Shown in pieces: positions 1 through 8,513 of a stretch of 64,000 bases of DNA. The DNA lies in NCBI GenBank assembly GCA_963755395.1, contig CAVWJJ010000002.1:186001-250000 (forward strand), given 5' to 3'. Source of the stretch: DAHVFK01 sp963755395 (GTDB lineage: Bacteria; Pseudomonadota; Gammaproteobacteria; Burkholderiales; SG8-39). A program made the position numbers and the translations under genes. Positions within the stretch are counted from its first letter, which is position 1. The number at the start of each line of letters is the position of its first letter. The notes beneath the pieces were generated by a model, which searched no databases, was not told the origin of the DNA, and was given only the letters and a program-made list of their open reading frames with translations.

Positions 1-755
1 CTCGGATGCTCGACCAGCGCGGTGACTTCTTCCAGCAGGTCGGCGAACTCACCCAGCTGGGCGCCCAGCCGCTTCGCCTCCGAGCGCAACTGGCGCTCGA
101 TCTCCGCGCGCCGGACGGCGAAATCCGCGATTACCATTCCGTCGTCGCGCAGTCTGGCCTCGTACTCGTCGGCGCTCGACAGCGCGATCGACCCAATGCC
201 CATGAATCGGTGGCCGTGTGTAGTGCTGCTGGCCGCGACGCCGAGCACCGCGCCCGGCACCACGCGCGCGCCGTGCAGCATCACCAACCCGTGCACCGGG
301 CGGACGAACTGCACTTCTCCGTCACCCCAGCGCATCATTTTCGGCACGGGAAGCTTGCTCAAAGCCTGTTCCACGATTTGCGCCAGAACGGATTCGAGTT
401 CCACGCCGGGCAGGGTGAAATTCGCAACCACGATTTCGCCCTTGGCCGTCGGGCGTCGCTCGAGGGACTCTGGCGCAAGCTTGTGTTTCCGCGCAAAGCC
501 TTCGACCGCTTTCTGGTTGGAGCTCGGTGGGCCTTCGACCGAATGTTCGGAGTCGAGCGCCTTTGCGCGTACGTCCGGAATTAGGACTGCTAGCCGTCTC
601 GGTGTCGCGAACGTTCGGTGCCTGGGATCGTGGTCCTTGAGTCGGTGCTTGATGATCTCGGAAACGACTTGCTCGGCAAAGGCGTCGGCAAGTCGCCGCA
701 GCGACTTCGGCGGCAGCTCTTCGGTGAGTAGTTCGACGAGAAGGCTTGCCTCCAT
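1..755 (-). CDS. glyS: Glycine--tRNA ligase beta subunit (partial, N-terminal part)
   Basis: Beta subunit of the heterotetrameric bacterial glycyl-tRNA synthetase; it helps recognise tRNA(Gly), while catalysis lies mainly in GlyQ. About 251 N-terminal residues are visible and the gene runs off the left edge. The start MEASLLVELLTEELPPKSL is typical of the family, and the core stretch MRWGDGEVQFVRPVHG is present. The reading frame is uninterrupted here. The start ATG overlaps the glyQ stop by one base (TAATG), so the two subunits are translationally coupled. It is the last visible gene of the miaB-phoH-ybeY-ybeX-lnt-glyQ-glyS run. Confidence 0.93.
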   Translation of the reverse strand, partial: MEASLLVELLTEELPPKSLRRLADAFAEQVVSEIIKHRLKDHDPRHRTFATPRRLAVLIPDVRAKALDSEHSVEGPPSSNQKAVEGFARKHKLAPESLERRPTAKGEIVVANFTLPGVELESVLAQIVEQALSKLPVPKMMRWGDGEVQFVRPVHGLVMLHGARVVPGAVLGVAASSTTHGHRFMGIGSIALSSADEYEARLRDDGMVIADFAVRRAEIERQLRSEAKRLGAQLGEFADLLEEVTALVEHP

Positions 756-1634
756 TACGAGCCGCCTTTCGCCATCGGGAATCCGAGCCGCTCGCGCGAC
801 TCGTAGTAGGCCTGCGCCACCGCGCGCGAGAGCGCGCGCACGCGGCCGATGTAGGCGGCGCGCTCGGTGACCGAGATGGCGCCGCGCGCGTCGAGCAGGT
901 TGAACGTGTGCGAGCACTTCAGCACCATCTCGTAGGCAGGCAGCACGCACTGGGCCTCGATCAGGCGTTTGGCCTCTGCTTCGAACTGGGAGAAATGCCC
1001 GAACAGCATTTCGGCGTTGGAGTGCTCGAAGTTGTAGCGCGACTGCTCGACCTCGTTCTGGTGGTAGACGTCGCCGTAGCTCACGCCCGGCGTCCAGACC
1101 AGGTCGAACACGCTTTCCTTGCCCTGCAGGTAGATCGCGAGGCGCTCGAGGCCGTAGGTGATCTCGCCCAGGACCGGCTTGCAGTGGCAGGCCGCCGACC
1201 TGCTGGAAGTAGGTGAACTGGGTCACTTCCATGCCGTCGAGCCACACCTCCCAGCCCAGGCCCCAGGCGCCCAGGGTGGGCGACTCCCAGTCGTCTTCGA
1301 CGAAGCGGATGTCGTGCACTTTCGGGTCGACGCCGAGCGCCGCGAGCGACTCGAGGTAGAGCTCCTGGATGTTCGCGGGCGAGGGCTTGAGCACCACCTG
1401 GTACTGGTAGTAGTGCTGCAGCCGGTTCGGGTTCTCGCCGTAGCGGCCGTCCTTTGGCCGGCGCGAGGGCTGCACGTAGGCCGCCTTCCAGGGCTCGGGC
1501 CCGAGCGCGCGCAGGAAGGTCGCGGTGTGGAAGGTTCCGGCGCCGACCTCCATGTCGTAGGGCTGCAGCAGCGCGCAGCCCTGGCGATCCCAGAACTGGT
1601 TCAGGCGGAGGATGAGTTGCTGGAAAGTGAGCAT
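755..1634 (-). CDS. glyQ: Glycine--tRNA ligase alpha subunit (one apparent frameshift)
   Basis: Catalytic alpha subunit of glycyl-tRNA synthetase. The start MLTFQQLILRLNQFWDRQG and the internal WEVWLDGMEVTQFTYFQQ are family signatures. The frame then breaks near 1180-1190, just after QVGGL; the expected CKPVLGEITYGLERLA continues in another frame and runs to the stop. One extra base accounts for it (the locus is 880 nt, 3n+1). Corrected length is about 292 residues, normal for the family. Conservation on both sides argues for a sequence error rather than an inactive gene, since this enzyme is essential. Confidence 0.9.
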
Positions 1635-1650
1635 GGGGAAGGCGCGGATT

Positions 1651-3126
1651 TTACCGGCTTCGCCTCGCGCGCGCGACGAGAGGCGAAGCCGCGAGCAGCG
1701 CGAGCGCCACGGCGAGCGCGGGCCAATCGCCCGTGCGCGAGTAGGGCGTCGCGCCGGCGTAGCCCTGCGCCTCTATTTCCAGCCGGCCGACCACGAACTC
1801 GGGCAGGCGCGCGATCACATGCCCGTCGCGCGCGACCGCGGCGGTGACGCCGGTGTTGGTCGCCGTGAGCATCATGCGCCCGGTCTCGAGCGCGCGCAGG
1901 CGCGCGATCTCCAGGTGCTGCGCGGGTGCGAGCGAGTCGCCGAACCATGCCACGTTCGAGACATTCACCAGCAGGGTGGCGGCGGGAAGCGCGCGTGCGA
2001 TCGCCGCGCCGTAAGCGTCCTCGTAGCAGATGTCGAGCGCGACGCGCTGGCCAGCGACCGCGAGCGGCGGCTGGTGGGGCGCGCCGCGCGAGAAGTCCGC
2101 CAGCGGAATGGACAGGATGTGAACGATCCAGCCGAAGCCCGGGGGCACGAATTCGCCGAAAGGGACCAGGTGCACCTTGTTGTAGATCTGCGGCGGTGAC
2201 GATCCCAGGCTGAGCACGCTGTTGTAGTACTCCCCGGGCGCCGCGCGGGTCGGCACACCAAGCAGCAGATCACCGCCGTTACGTCGCGCGGCGTCGCCCA
2301 AGCGGCGCAGGTAGTCCGGATCGATGCTGTCGAGAAAGCGCGGCAGCGCCGTCTCCGGCAGGACGATCAGCTTGGCGTCGCTGCGCTCGGCGAGGCGGGT
2401 GTAGGTCTCGAGCGTGTTCGCGTACCGCCGCGGGTCGAATTTCAGGTCTTGCGGGATGTCGCCCTGCAGCAATGCGGCGCGAAACGGTGTGCCGAAATTC
2501 GTGGTCCATTCGATCTGGCGCAGCCCCCAGCCGGCGGCAAGGACGGCGGTGAACACGGCGGCGGAAATCCAGCGCGCGCGGCCCCGCACCACGCACCACA
2601 GCAGGCCGGCGCACACGAGCGTCGCAAGCGACATGGCGTATACACCGCCGAGCGGCGCCAGGCCTGCGAGCGGGGTGTCGACGCCCGAGTACCCGGCCGA
2701 CAGCCACGGGAAGCCCGTGAGCAGCCATCCGCGCAGCCATTCGAGCAGCGTCCACGACGCCGGGATGACGAACACGGCGCGAATTGCGTCCGGTGCCTTG
2801 ACGCGCGCCTGCAGCCAGCCCGCGAGCGCTGGGTAGAGCGAAAGTATGGCGCAGAAAGCGAGCGTGGCAATGGCGGCGAGCGGCGCCGGCATTGCGCCGA
2901 AGCGGTGCAAACTGACGTATACCCACGACACGCCGCAGCCGAACAGGCCGAGACCGAACCAGAGCCCGGTGTGGAATGCCGCCGCCGGACGCGGCGCCTC
3001 GATCCAGAGATGCGCCAGCGCCGCGAACCCGAGCAAGGCGAGAGGATAGGCGCCGAATGGCGCGAAGGCCCCAACTGTCGCCGCGCCGGCCAGCAGGGCG
3101 ACCGCCGCTGCCCGAAGGCGGCTCAC
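1651..3126 (-). CDS. lnt: Apolipoprotein N-acyltransferase
   Basis: Inner-membrane enzyme that adds the third acyl chain to lipoproteins. The GTG start overlaps the ybeX stop (GTGA), giving 491 residues, close to the family norm. Residues 1 to about 210 hold hydrophobic membrane segments. The C-terminal nitrilase-like domain starts near residue 217 and shows the catalytic triad: Glu about 258 (VLPETALP), Lys about 317 (NKVHLVPFGEFVP) and Cys about 367 (DICYEDAYG). It is intact, unlike most of its operon neighbours. The order ybeZ-ybeY-ybeX-lnt matches E. coli. Confidence 0.94.
   Translation of the reverse strand: MSRLRAAAVALLAGAATVGAFAPFGAYPLALLGFAALAHLWIEAPRPAAAFHTGLWFGLGLFGCGVSWVYVSLHRFGAMPAPLAAIATLAFCAILSLYPALAGWLQARVKAPDAIRAVFVIPASWTLLEWLRGWLLTGFPWLSAGYSGVDTPLAGLAPLGGVYAMSLATLVCAGLLWCVVRGRARWISAAVFTAVLAAGWGLRQIEWTTNFGTPFRAALLQGDIPQDLKFDPRRYANTLETYTRLAERSDAKLIVLPETALPRFLDSIDPDYLRRLGDAARRNGGDLLLGVPTRAAPGEYYNSVLSLGSSPPQIYNKVHLVPFGEFVPPGFGWIVHILSIPLADFSRGAPHQPPLAVAGQRVALDICYEDAYGAAIARALPAATLLVNVSNVAWFGDSLAPAQHLEIARLRALETGRMMLTATNTGVTAAVARDGHVIARLPEFVVGRLEIEAQGYAGATPYSRTGDWPALAVALALLAASPLVARARRSR
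1655..1691 (-). repeat. Perfect 12-bp inverted repeat at the end of lnt
   Basis: Arms CGGCTTCGCCTC (1655-1666) and GAGGCGAAGCCG (1680-1691) with a 13-base loop, overlapping the last lnt codons just before its TAA. On the minus strand it could form a strong hairpin between lnt and glyQ. The sequence after it (TAAAAT) is not a real T-run, so it may be an mRNA-stabilising or partially terminating structure rather than a full terminator. Confidence 0.45.
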
Positions 3127-3946
3127 TTCGGCTTTTCGACCAGCAGAGTGTAGACGCGCCGACTGTCGGCGCGCAGCACCTGGAAGCGAAAACCGCCGAT
3201 CGTGAGCGTCTCGCCGCGCTTGGGCAGGCGCCCGAGCTCGGCGATCACCAGGCCGCCGATCGTGTCGACTTCCTCGTCGGAGAAGCGGGTCCCGAACGCG
3301 GCGTTGAAGTCCGCGATCTGGGTCAGCGCCTTGACCCGGAAGCGGCCGCTCGACTCCGGCAAGGATGTTGTCACTCGCCTCGTCGAAGTCGTATTCGTCC
3401 TCGATCTCGCCCACGATCTGCTCCAGCACGTCCTCGATGGTCACCAGCCCGGCAACGCCGCCGTACTCGTCGACCACGATCGCCATGTGGTTGCGGCTGG
3501 CGCGGAATTCGCGCAGCAGGACGTTGAGGCGCTTGGCTTCGGGCACGAAGACCGCGGGGCGCAGCATCTCGCGCACGTTGAATTCCTCTTCACCCGCGTA
3601 GTAGCGCAGCAGGTCCTTGGCCAGCAGGATGCCGATCACGTCGTCGCGGTTCGTGGTCGATGACCGGGAAGCGCGAGTGCGCGGTCGAAATCAGCTGAGG
3701 GATGAAGTTCTCGATCGGCTCGTTGATGTCGATCACGTCCATCTGCGCGCGCGGGATCATGATGTCGCGCACCTGCATCTCGGAGACGTTCAGCACGCCT
3801 TCGATGATCGACAGCGCGTCGGCGTCGAGCAGGTTGCGCTCGTGGGCAGAGTGCAGCAGCGCGATCAGCTGCTCGCGGTCCTCCGGCTCGCGCAGCAGCA
3901 TTGCCGAAAGGCGCTCGAGCAGGCTGGGTCGCGAGGGGTCGGTCAT
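3123..3946 (-). CDS. ybeX: CBS-domain CorC/HlyC family protein YbeX (two apparent frameshifts)
   Basis: Cytoplasmic CBS-pair protein with a C-terminal CorC/HlyC domain, linked to magnesium homeostasis and ribosome function. Starts MTDPSRPSLLERLSAMLLRE. It contains VRDIMIPRAQMDVID (first CBS), then FRASRNHMAIVVDEYGG and VTIEDVLEQIVGEIEDE (second CBS). The CorC domain begins near GRFRVKALTQIADFN and the protein ends LLVEKPK. The frame slips near 3660 (after SRFPVIDHE) and near 3362 (after ASDNIL), each explained by one extra base; corrected length is about 273 residues. It starts 10 bases after the ybeY stop and its TGA overlaps the lnt start. Confidence 0.88.
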
Positions 3947-3956
3947 GCGGGACGGC

Positions 3957-4374
3957 TCATTCTACAATGTACGGATCGCCGAATCCGAGGCGGCGCAGAA
4001 TGCGGATCTCCGCGCGTTCCATGCGTGCCGCGGCCGGCTTGCGGGAGTGGCCGTGTCCGCGCAGGTGCAGCATGCCGTGCACCACCAGGTGCGCGTAGTG
4101 CGCTGCCAGCGACTTCCCCTGCTGGCGCGCTTCGCGCGCAATTACCGGGCGCGCAGAGCACGATGTCGCCGCGTAGCGGCCTGTGCGCCGTAGGGAAAGC
4201 TGAGAACGTTGGTCGCGTAGTCGCGCGAGCGGAAGGCGCGATTGAGCGGCGTGCCCTCCGCCGCGCCGACGAACCGCAAGGTGATCTCGGCGCGGGCCGG
4301 CGCAGGCCGCGCGCGCCCAGCTGCGCAGCCGAACGGCAGAGGGCGCGCCGCGTTGCGGCGCGCTGCACTGCGAC
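3957..4374 (-). CDS. ybeY: Endoribonuclease YbeY (several apparent frameshifts)
   Basis: Metal-dependent single-strand endoribonuclease for 16S rRNA maturation and ribosome quality control. The pieces are clear but lie in several frames: VQRAATRR, then LRSWARAACAG, then AEITLRFVGAAEGTPLNRAF, RSRDYATNVLSFPYGAQA, RGDIVLCAP, and finally VIAREARQQGKSLAAHYAHL up to GDPYIVE. About four extra bases explain the breaks. The zinc-binding HGMLHLRGHGH keeps three His, but the usual GxDH reads GHGH. The exact start is uncertain: it lies close to or overlaps the end of phoH, and GTG codons near 4368 are candidates. Confidence 0.8.
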
Positions 4375-4375
4375 G

Positions 4376-5353
4376 CTACTTCGTCGGCAGGTTCTTCGGA
4401 GTGCTTCTCGTAGGCATCGACGATGCGCTGCCACCAGCGGGTGGCGCACCACGTCGTCGGCGCCGAATTGGGTGAAGGCGATGCCGCGCACATCCGACAG
4501 GATGCGGCGCGCCTCGATCAGTCCGCTCTTCTGGCCGCGCGCGCAGGTCGATCTGCGTGACGTCGCCCGGTGACCACGGCCTTGCGCCGAAGCCGATGCG
4601 GGTGAGGAACATCTTCATCTGCTCGGGCGTGGTGTTCTGCGCCTCGTCGAGGATGATGAAGGAGTGGTTCAGCGTGCGCCCGCGCATGTAGGCGAGCGGC
4701 GCGATCTCGATCGTGCCGCGCTCGAGCAACTTGCCGGCCTTGTCGAAGCCCATCAGGTCGTACAGCGCGTCGTACAGCGGGCGCAGGTAGGGATCGACCT
4801 TCTGCGCCAGATCGCCCGGCAGGAAGCCCAGCCGTTCGCCCGCCTCGACCGCCGGGCGCACCAGCACCAGCCGCTTCACCGCGTCGCGCTCGAGCGCGTC
4901 GACCGCGCAGGCCACAGCGAGATAGGTCTTGCCGGTTCCGGCCGGGCCGATGCCGAACGTGATGTCGTGCGCCAGGATGCTCTGCAGGTATCGACCTGGT
5001 GTGACGGTGCGGCCGTGCAGGTCGGGGCGGCGCGTGAGCAGCTGCGGGCCCGAGCCGCCGGAGGCGGGCGCGTTGCCGCGCATCAATTCGCTCAGGCCGA
5101 GCTGGATGTCGTCGATCGACAGCTCGCCGGTTGCCTTGTCGTACAGGCCGGACAGGGCGCGCGCGGCGCGCGCCGCCTGCGCGGGCTCGCCGCGCACGGT
5201 GAAGTGCTCGCCGCGGCGCGCGATCGCGACATCGAGCGCGGATTCGATCTGGCGCAGGTTCGCGTCGAGCGCCCCGCACAGACGCGCCAGGCGCTGGTTG
5301 TCGAGCGGCTCGAAGCGCACTTCAACCGGCTTGAGGGACGGGCTGCGCGTCAC
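4376..5353 (-). CDS. ybeZ: PhoH-family ATPase YbeZ (frameshifts in the C-terminal third)
   Basis: Cytoplasmic P-loop ATPase of the PhoH family, co-conserved with YbeY. The GTG start at 5353 follows a GGGAG ribosome-binding site, 16 bases after the miaB stop. Walker A is GPAGTGKTYLA near residue 140; Walker B is SFIILDEAQNTTPEQMK. After MFLTRIGFGA the frame slips: one missing base near 4583 and extra bases near 4573, 4540 and 4434. The expected VVTGDVTQIDL, SGLIEARRILSDVRGIAF and GADDVVRHPLV remain readable across frames, then QRIVDAYEK. The TAG at 4376 is the likely real stop but needs one more correction to be in frame. Confidence 0.87.
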   Translation of the reverse strand: MTRSPSLKPVEVRFEPLDNQRLARLCGALDANLRQIESALDVAIARRGEHFTVRGEPAQAARAARALSGLYDKATGELSIDDIQLGLSELMRGNAPASGGSGPQLLTRRPDLHGRTVTPGRYLQSILAHDITFGIGPAGTGKTYLAVACAVDALERDAVKRLVLVRPAVEAGERLGFLPGDLAQKVDPYLRPLYDALYDLMGFDKAGKLLERGTIEIAPLAYMRGRTLNHSFIILDEAQNTTPEQMKMFLTRIGFGARPWSPGDVTQIDLRARPEERTDRGAPHPVGCARHRLHPIRRRRRGAPPAGGSASSMPTRSTPKNLPTK

Positions 5354-5369
5354 CGGCGGCGGGTGCTCC

Positions 5370-6690
5370 CTAGGCTTCGCCGCGCAGCGTATGCGACAGC
5401 GCCGCGCTGATGCGCACGTCGACGAAGCGTCCGATCAGCTCGTGCCCGCCGCGGAAATTGACCACGCGGTTGTTGCCCGTGCGGCCCGCGAGCTCGTCCG
5501 GGTTGCGGCGCGCAGGGCCTTCGACCAGCAGCCGCTGCACGCTGCCGACCATGCGCTCGCTGACCGCGCGCGCCTGTGCGTCGAGCAAGGCCTGCAGCCG
5601 CTGCAGCCGGTCGAGCTTCTCGGCCTGCGGCGTCGTCGTCCGGCAGCTCGGCAGCGGGCGTGCCCGGGCGCGGGCTGTAGACGAACGAGAACGAGCCGTC
5701 GAAATTCAGCTCGCGCGCCAGCTTCAGCGTGGCCTGGAAGTCCGATTCGGTTTCGCCCGGGAAGCCGACGATGAAGTCGGACGTTAGGCTGAGGTCCGGC
5801 CGCGCCTTGCGCAGGCGCCGGACGATCGAGCTTGTATTCGAGTACGGAGTAGCCGCGCTTCATCGCCGCGAGCACCCGATCGGAGCCGGACTGCACCGGC
5901 AGATGCACGTGGCCCGCGAGGCTCGGCAGGTCCGCATGCGCGTCGATCAGGCGTTGCGTGAATTCGCGCGGATGCGACGTCGTATAGCGTATGCGCTCAG
6001 TGCGCGTCGATTTCGGCCACGTAGCGCAGCAACTCGGCGAAATCGGCCGGCTCACCCTCGATCTCGCCGCGCCAGGCGTTCACGTTCTGTCCCAGCAGCG
6101 TGATTTCGCTCATGCCGCGCTCGGCGCAGGCCGGCGATCTCTGCCACGCACGTCGTCGAACGGGCGCGAAAATTCCTCGCCTCGCGTGTACGGCACGACG
6201 CAGAAGCTGCAGTACTTGCTGCAGCCCTCCATGATCGAGACGAACGCCGCCGCGCCCTCGACCCGTGCCGGCGGCAGATGGTCGAACTTCTCGATCTCAG
6301 GGAAGCTCATGTCCACCTGCGCGCGGCCGGTCGCGCGCCGGCGCGCGAGGAGCTCGGGCAGGCGGTGCAGGGTCTGCGGGCCGAATACCACGTCAACATA
6401 GGGCGCGCGCTCGATGATCGCGGCGCCTTCCTGGCTGGCGACGCAGCCGCCGACCCCGATCATCAGCTGCGGGTTTTCGCGCTTCAGGTGCTTCACCCGG
6501 CCGAGATCGGCGAAGACCTTCTCCTGCGCCTTCTCGCGCACTGAGCAGGTATTGAACACGATCAGGTCGGCTTCCTCCGGCTGCCGGTGGGGGTGTATGC
6601 GCCGTCTTGCACCAGCACGTCGGTCATCCGGTCCGAGTCGTACTCGTTCATCTGGCAGCCGAAGGTGCGGATGTAGAGCTTGCCGGGCAT
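5370..6690 (-). CDS. miaB: tRNA-2-methylthio-N6-dimethylallyladenosine synthase (several apparent frameshifts)
   Basis: Radical-SAM methylthiotransferase that modifies A37 of tRNAs reading UNN codons. Starts MPGKLYIRTFGCQMNEYDSD. N-terminal cluster cysteines are in FGCQMNE, NTCSVREKAQEK and GVGGCVASQEG; the radical-SAM motif is EGCSKYCSFCVVPYTRG. The middle has RIRYTTSHPREFTQRL and HVHLPVQSGSDRVLAAMKRG, and the TRAM-like end is VNFRGGHELIGRFVDVRIS. About six single-base indels interrupt it (near 6575 -1; near 6150, 6130, 6002, 5830 and 5630 +1). Corrected length is about 440 residues. It is the first gene of the housekeeping operon. Confidence 0.88.
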
Positions 6691-6713
6691 GCTCGCCTGC
6701 GCTGGCCTCGTCC

Positions 6714-7046
6714 TCAGTTGTTGGGGTCAGGCTGCGCCGCTTCTTCGGGCGTCAGCAGCCAGATCCGGTACGGGTTGCCTTGGGCGTCGAGCAGATATCG
6801 AATCTGCGCGCCGGGCTGCAGGGCGGTAGGCACGACGATACGATTCGAGGCGTCGCGGATCTGCGCCCCCGGTGCAAGCAGGACGCGCTGGCCATTGATC
6901 TCGACCAGCATCCCTTGCACGTGGCGGATCTCGCCGCGCTGGGCGTTGGCCGGGATGGTGCGCAGCTGTGCCAGCGCGCTTGGCGGCAATCCGGCGAGCA
7001 GGCAGAGCGCAAGCGCGCGGGTGAGCTTGGCAAGGGTCATCGACAT
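6714..7046 (-). CDS. Small secreted protein of unknown function
   Basis: 110 residues with a clear Sec signal peptide (basic start, hydrophobic core LALCLLAGLPPSA, likely cleavage after ALA near residue 26). The mature part of about 84 residues, GEIRHVQGMLVEINGQRVL followed by LAPGAQIRD and LQPGAQIRYLLDAQGNPY, reads like a small beta-barrel and recalls secreted DUF5666/OB-like domains. I do not recognise the family with certainty. It lies just upstream of miaB on the same strand and downstream of the tRNA, so it may share the tRNA transcript or have its own promoter. Confidence 0.75.
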   Translation of the reverse strand: MSMTLAKLTRALALCLLAGLPPSALAQLRTIPANAQRGEIRHVQGMLVEINGQRVLLAPGAQIRDASNRIVVPTALQPGAQIRYLLDAQGNPYRIWLLTPEEAAQPDPNN

Positions 7047-7100
7047 GGCCTCCGAGACCCTATTCTAGAGGAGGGGCGCCGCAGGCTGGCGCGAAGGGGG

Positions 7101-7177
7101 TGGTGGCGAATCAGGGACTCGAACCCCGGACACACGGATTATGATTCCGCTGCTCTAACCAGCTGAGCTAATTCGCC
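7101..7177 (-). tRNA. tRNA with CAU anticodon (elongator tRNA-Met, or tRNA-Ile2)
   Basis: A complete cloverleaf can be drawn on the minus strand. The acceptor GGCGAAT pairs with ATTCGCC. The D-arm is GCTC/GAGC, the anticodon stem GCGGA/TCCGT has loop ATCATAA (anticodon CAU), and the T-arm is CGGGG TTCGAGT CCCTG. A CCA tail is encoded at 7101-7103. The sequence reads more like the elongator Met tRNA; a lysidine-modified Ile(CAU) tRNA shares the anticodon and cannot be excluded by eye. It is not the initiator, because the 1-72 pair is Watson-Crick. Confidence 0.93.
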
Positions 7178-7193
7178 TCCGGAAAGGGCGCGA

Positions 7194-7222
7194 ATTGTCG
7201 CCTTCGACCGCGTTCCGGTCAA
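7194..7222 (-). promoter_or_regulatory. Sigma-70-like promoter of the tRNA
   Basis: On the minus strand, TTGACC (complement of 7217-7222), a 17-base spacer, then GACAAT (complement of 7194-7199). Transcription would begin a few bases before the tRNA 5' end at 7177. Spacing and match are good. Confidence 0.6.
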
Positions 7223-7332
7223 GCGCGCGCGCCGTGTGGAGCGGCCGACCGCGCTCGAATATTGCGCTAAACCAACGGGTTATTTCACGCCGGCGAACAT
7301 CGACCCCGTTCGCCGCGGGATACAATGCATAC

Positions 7333-8496
7333 GTGAACTTCGACCTCATCGTCGTCGGCGCCGGCTTGGTCGGTGCGAGCTTTGCGCGCGCGGCGCACGG
7401 CATGTCGACCGCGCTGATCGCCCCGGCCGAGCGCGCCGCCACGCATGTCGCACCTGGAAGCTTCGATGCCCGCGTCTACGCGCTCAGCCCCGCCAACGCC
7501 GAGTTCCTGCGCGAGCTCAAGGCTTGGCAGGGCGTTGCGCCGGAGCGGCTGACTCCTGTGCATGCGATGCGCGTGTTCGGCGATGACGGACGCTCGCTGC
7601 TGGAGTTCGATGCCTATCGTGCCGGGGTCGAGGCGCTGGCCTGGATCGTCGAGGGCGGCGTGTTGCAGGACGCGCTATGGCGCGTGCTGGAGGCGCGTGA
7701 CGGGCTCGAGCTCATTGCGCCGGCCCAGTGCGAGCGGCTGGAGCTGTCGGCCGCGCACGCGATCGTGCACATGCGCGACGGCCGCAGCTTGAGGGGCAAA
7801 CTTGTAGTCGGGGCGGACGGTGCGCACTCCTTCGTACGCGAAGGCGCCGGACTGGGGGCCACCGAGCACGCCTACGGACAGACCGCAGTGGTCGCCAACT
7901 TCGCCTGCGAGCGGCCGCACGGTAACGTGGCGCAACAATGGTTCCAGGGCGGACCCGTGCTCGCGCTGTTGCCGCTTCCGGGCAGCCACGTATCGATGGT
8001 GTGGTCGGTTGCCGATGCCGAGGCGGCACGCCTGCTCGCGCTGGACGCCGATGCGCTATGCCGGGAAGTGGAGCGGGCTTCGCACGACGCGCACGGCGCG
8101 CTCACGCTGGTCACGCCGGCGCGGGGCTTTGCGCTGCGGCGGCTTGCGGCGGGCCGCCTGGTCGCGCCACGGGTCGCGCTGATCGGCGACGCGGCGCACG
8201 TTGTGCATCCGCTCGCGGGACAGGGTGCTAATCTGGGCTTCCAGGACGCTCGGGCCCTGGCGCAGGTGCTCGCTGGGCGCGAACCGGTGCGAGACCCGGG
8301 CGACCTGAGGCTGCTGCGGCGCTACGCGCGCGCGCGCGCCGAGGCAGTGCTGGCCATGGACGCGACGGTGCACGGCCTGTACCGCCTGTTCGCGGCCCAG
8401 GGCCGGGCGGTTTCGCTGCTTCGCAACGCCGGGTTGAACTTGACCGACCGGGTTCCGGTCTTAAAGAACATTCTCATGCGCCAGGCGATGGGCTGA
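7333..8496 (+). CDS. UbiH/UbiF/Coq6-family FAD-dependent hydroxylase
   Basis: Flavoprotein monooxygenase of the ubiquinone-biosynthesis UbiH/VisC/Coq6 family, 387 residues from the GTG start (VNFDLIVVGAGLVGASFARA). The FAD-binding Rossmann motif GAGLVGAS is at the N-terminus. The family signature GDAAHVVHPLAGQGANLGF is near residue 280, with the NADPH/FAD-loop GADGAHSFVREG in the middle. It probably hydroxylates an aromatic ring position in ubiquinone synthesis; which of the UbiH/UbiI/UbiM roles it fills cannot be read from sequence alone. dsbC follows 17 bases downstream on the same strand. Longer upstream in-frame sequence lacks a convincing start. Confidence 0.87.
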   Translation: MNFDLIVVGAGLVGASFARAAHGMSTALIAPAERAATHVAPGSFDARVYALSPANAEFLRELKAWQGVAPERLTPVHAMRVFGDDGRSLLEFDAYRAGVEALAWIVEGGVLQDALWRVLEARDGLELIAPAQCERLELSAAHAIVHMRDGRSLRGKLVVGADGAHSFVREGAGLGATEHAYGQTAVVANFACERPHGNVAQQWFQGGPVLALLPLPGSHVSMVWSVADAEAARLLALDADALCREVERASHDAHGALTLVTPARGFALRRLAAGRLVAPRVALIGDAAHVVHPLAGQGANLGFQDARALAQVLAGREPVRDPGDLRLLRRYARARAEAVLAMDATVHGLYRLFAAQGRAVSLLRNAGLNLTDRVPVLKNILMRQAMG

Positions 8497-8513
8497 GGCG
8501 CGCCGGAGACCAT

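Noticed and set aside
22..870. Long plus-strand reading frame over glyS
   Set aside because: It is antisense to a clear glyS on the minus strand; high G+C creates long spurious frames on the complementary strand, and its product matches nothing I recognise.
1651..3639. Apparent YbeX-Lnt fusion protein
   Set aside because: The fusion is created by a frameshift in ybeX near 3362; the real ybeX frame continues to LLVEKPK and stops at the lnt GTG.
4376..6690. Reading the broken miaB-ybeZ-ybeY genes as pseudogenes
   Set aside because: The breaks are single-base and conservation on both sides is intact across essential genes, which fits local sequence error much better.
7101..7177. tRNA as an integration (att) site
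   Set aside because: No integrase, no duplicated tRNA end and no foreign-looking genes flank it.
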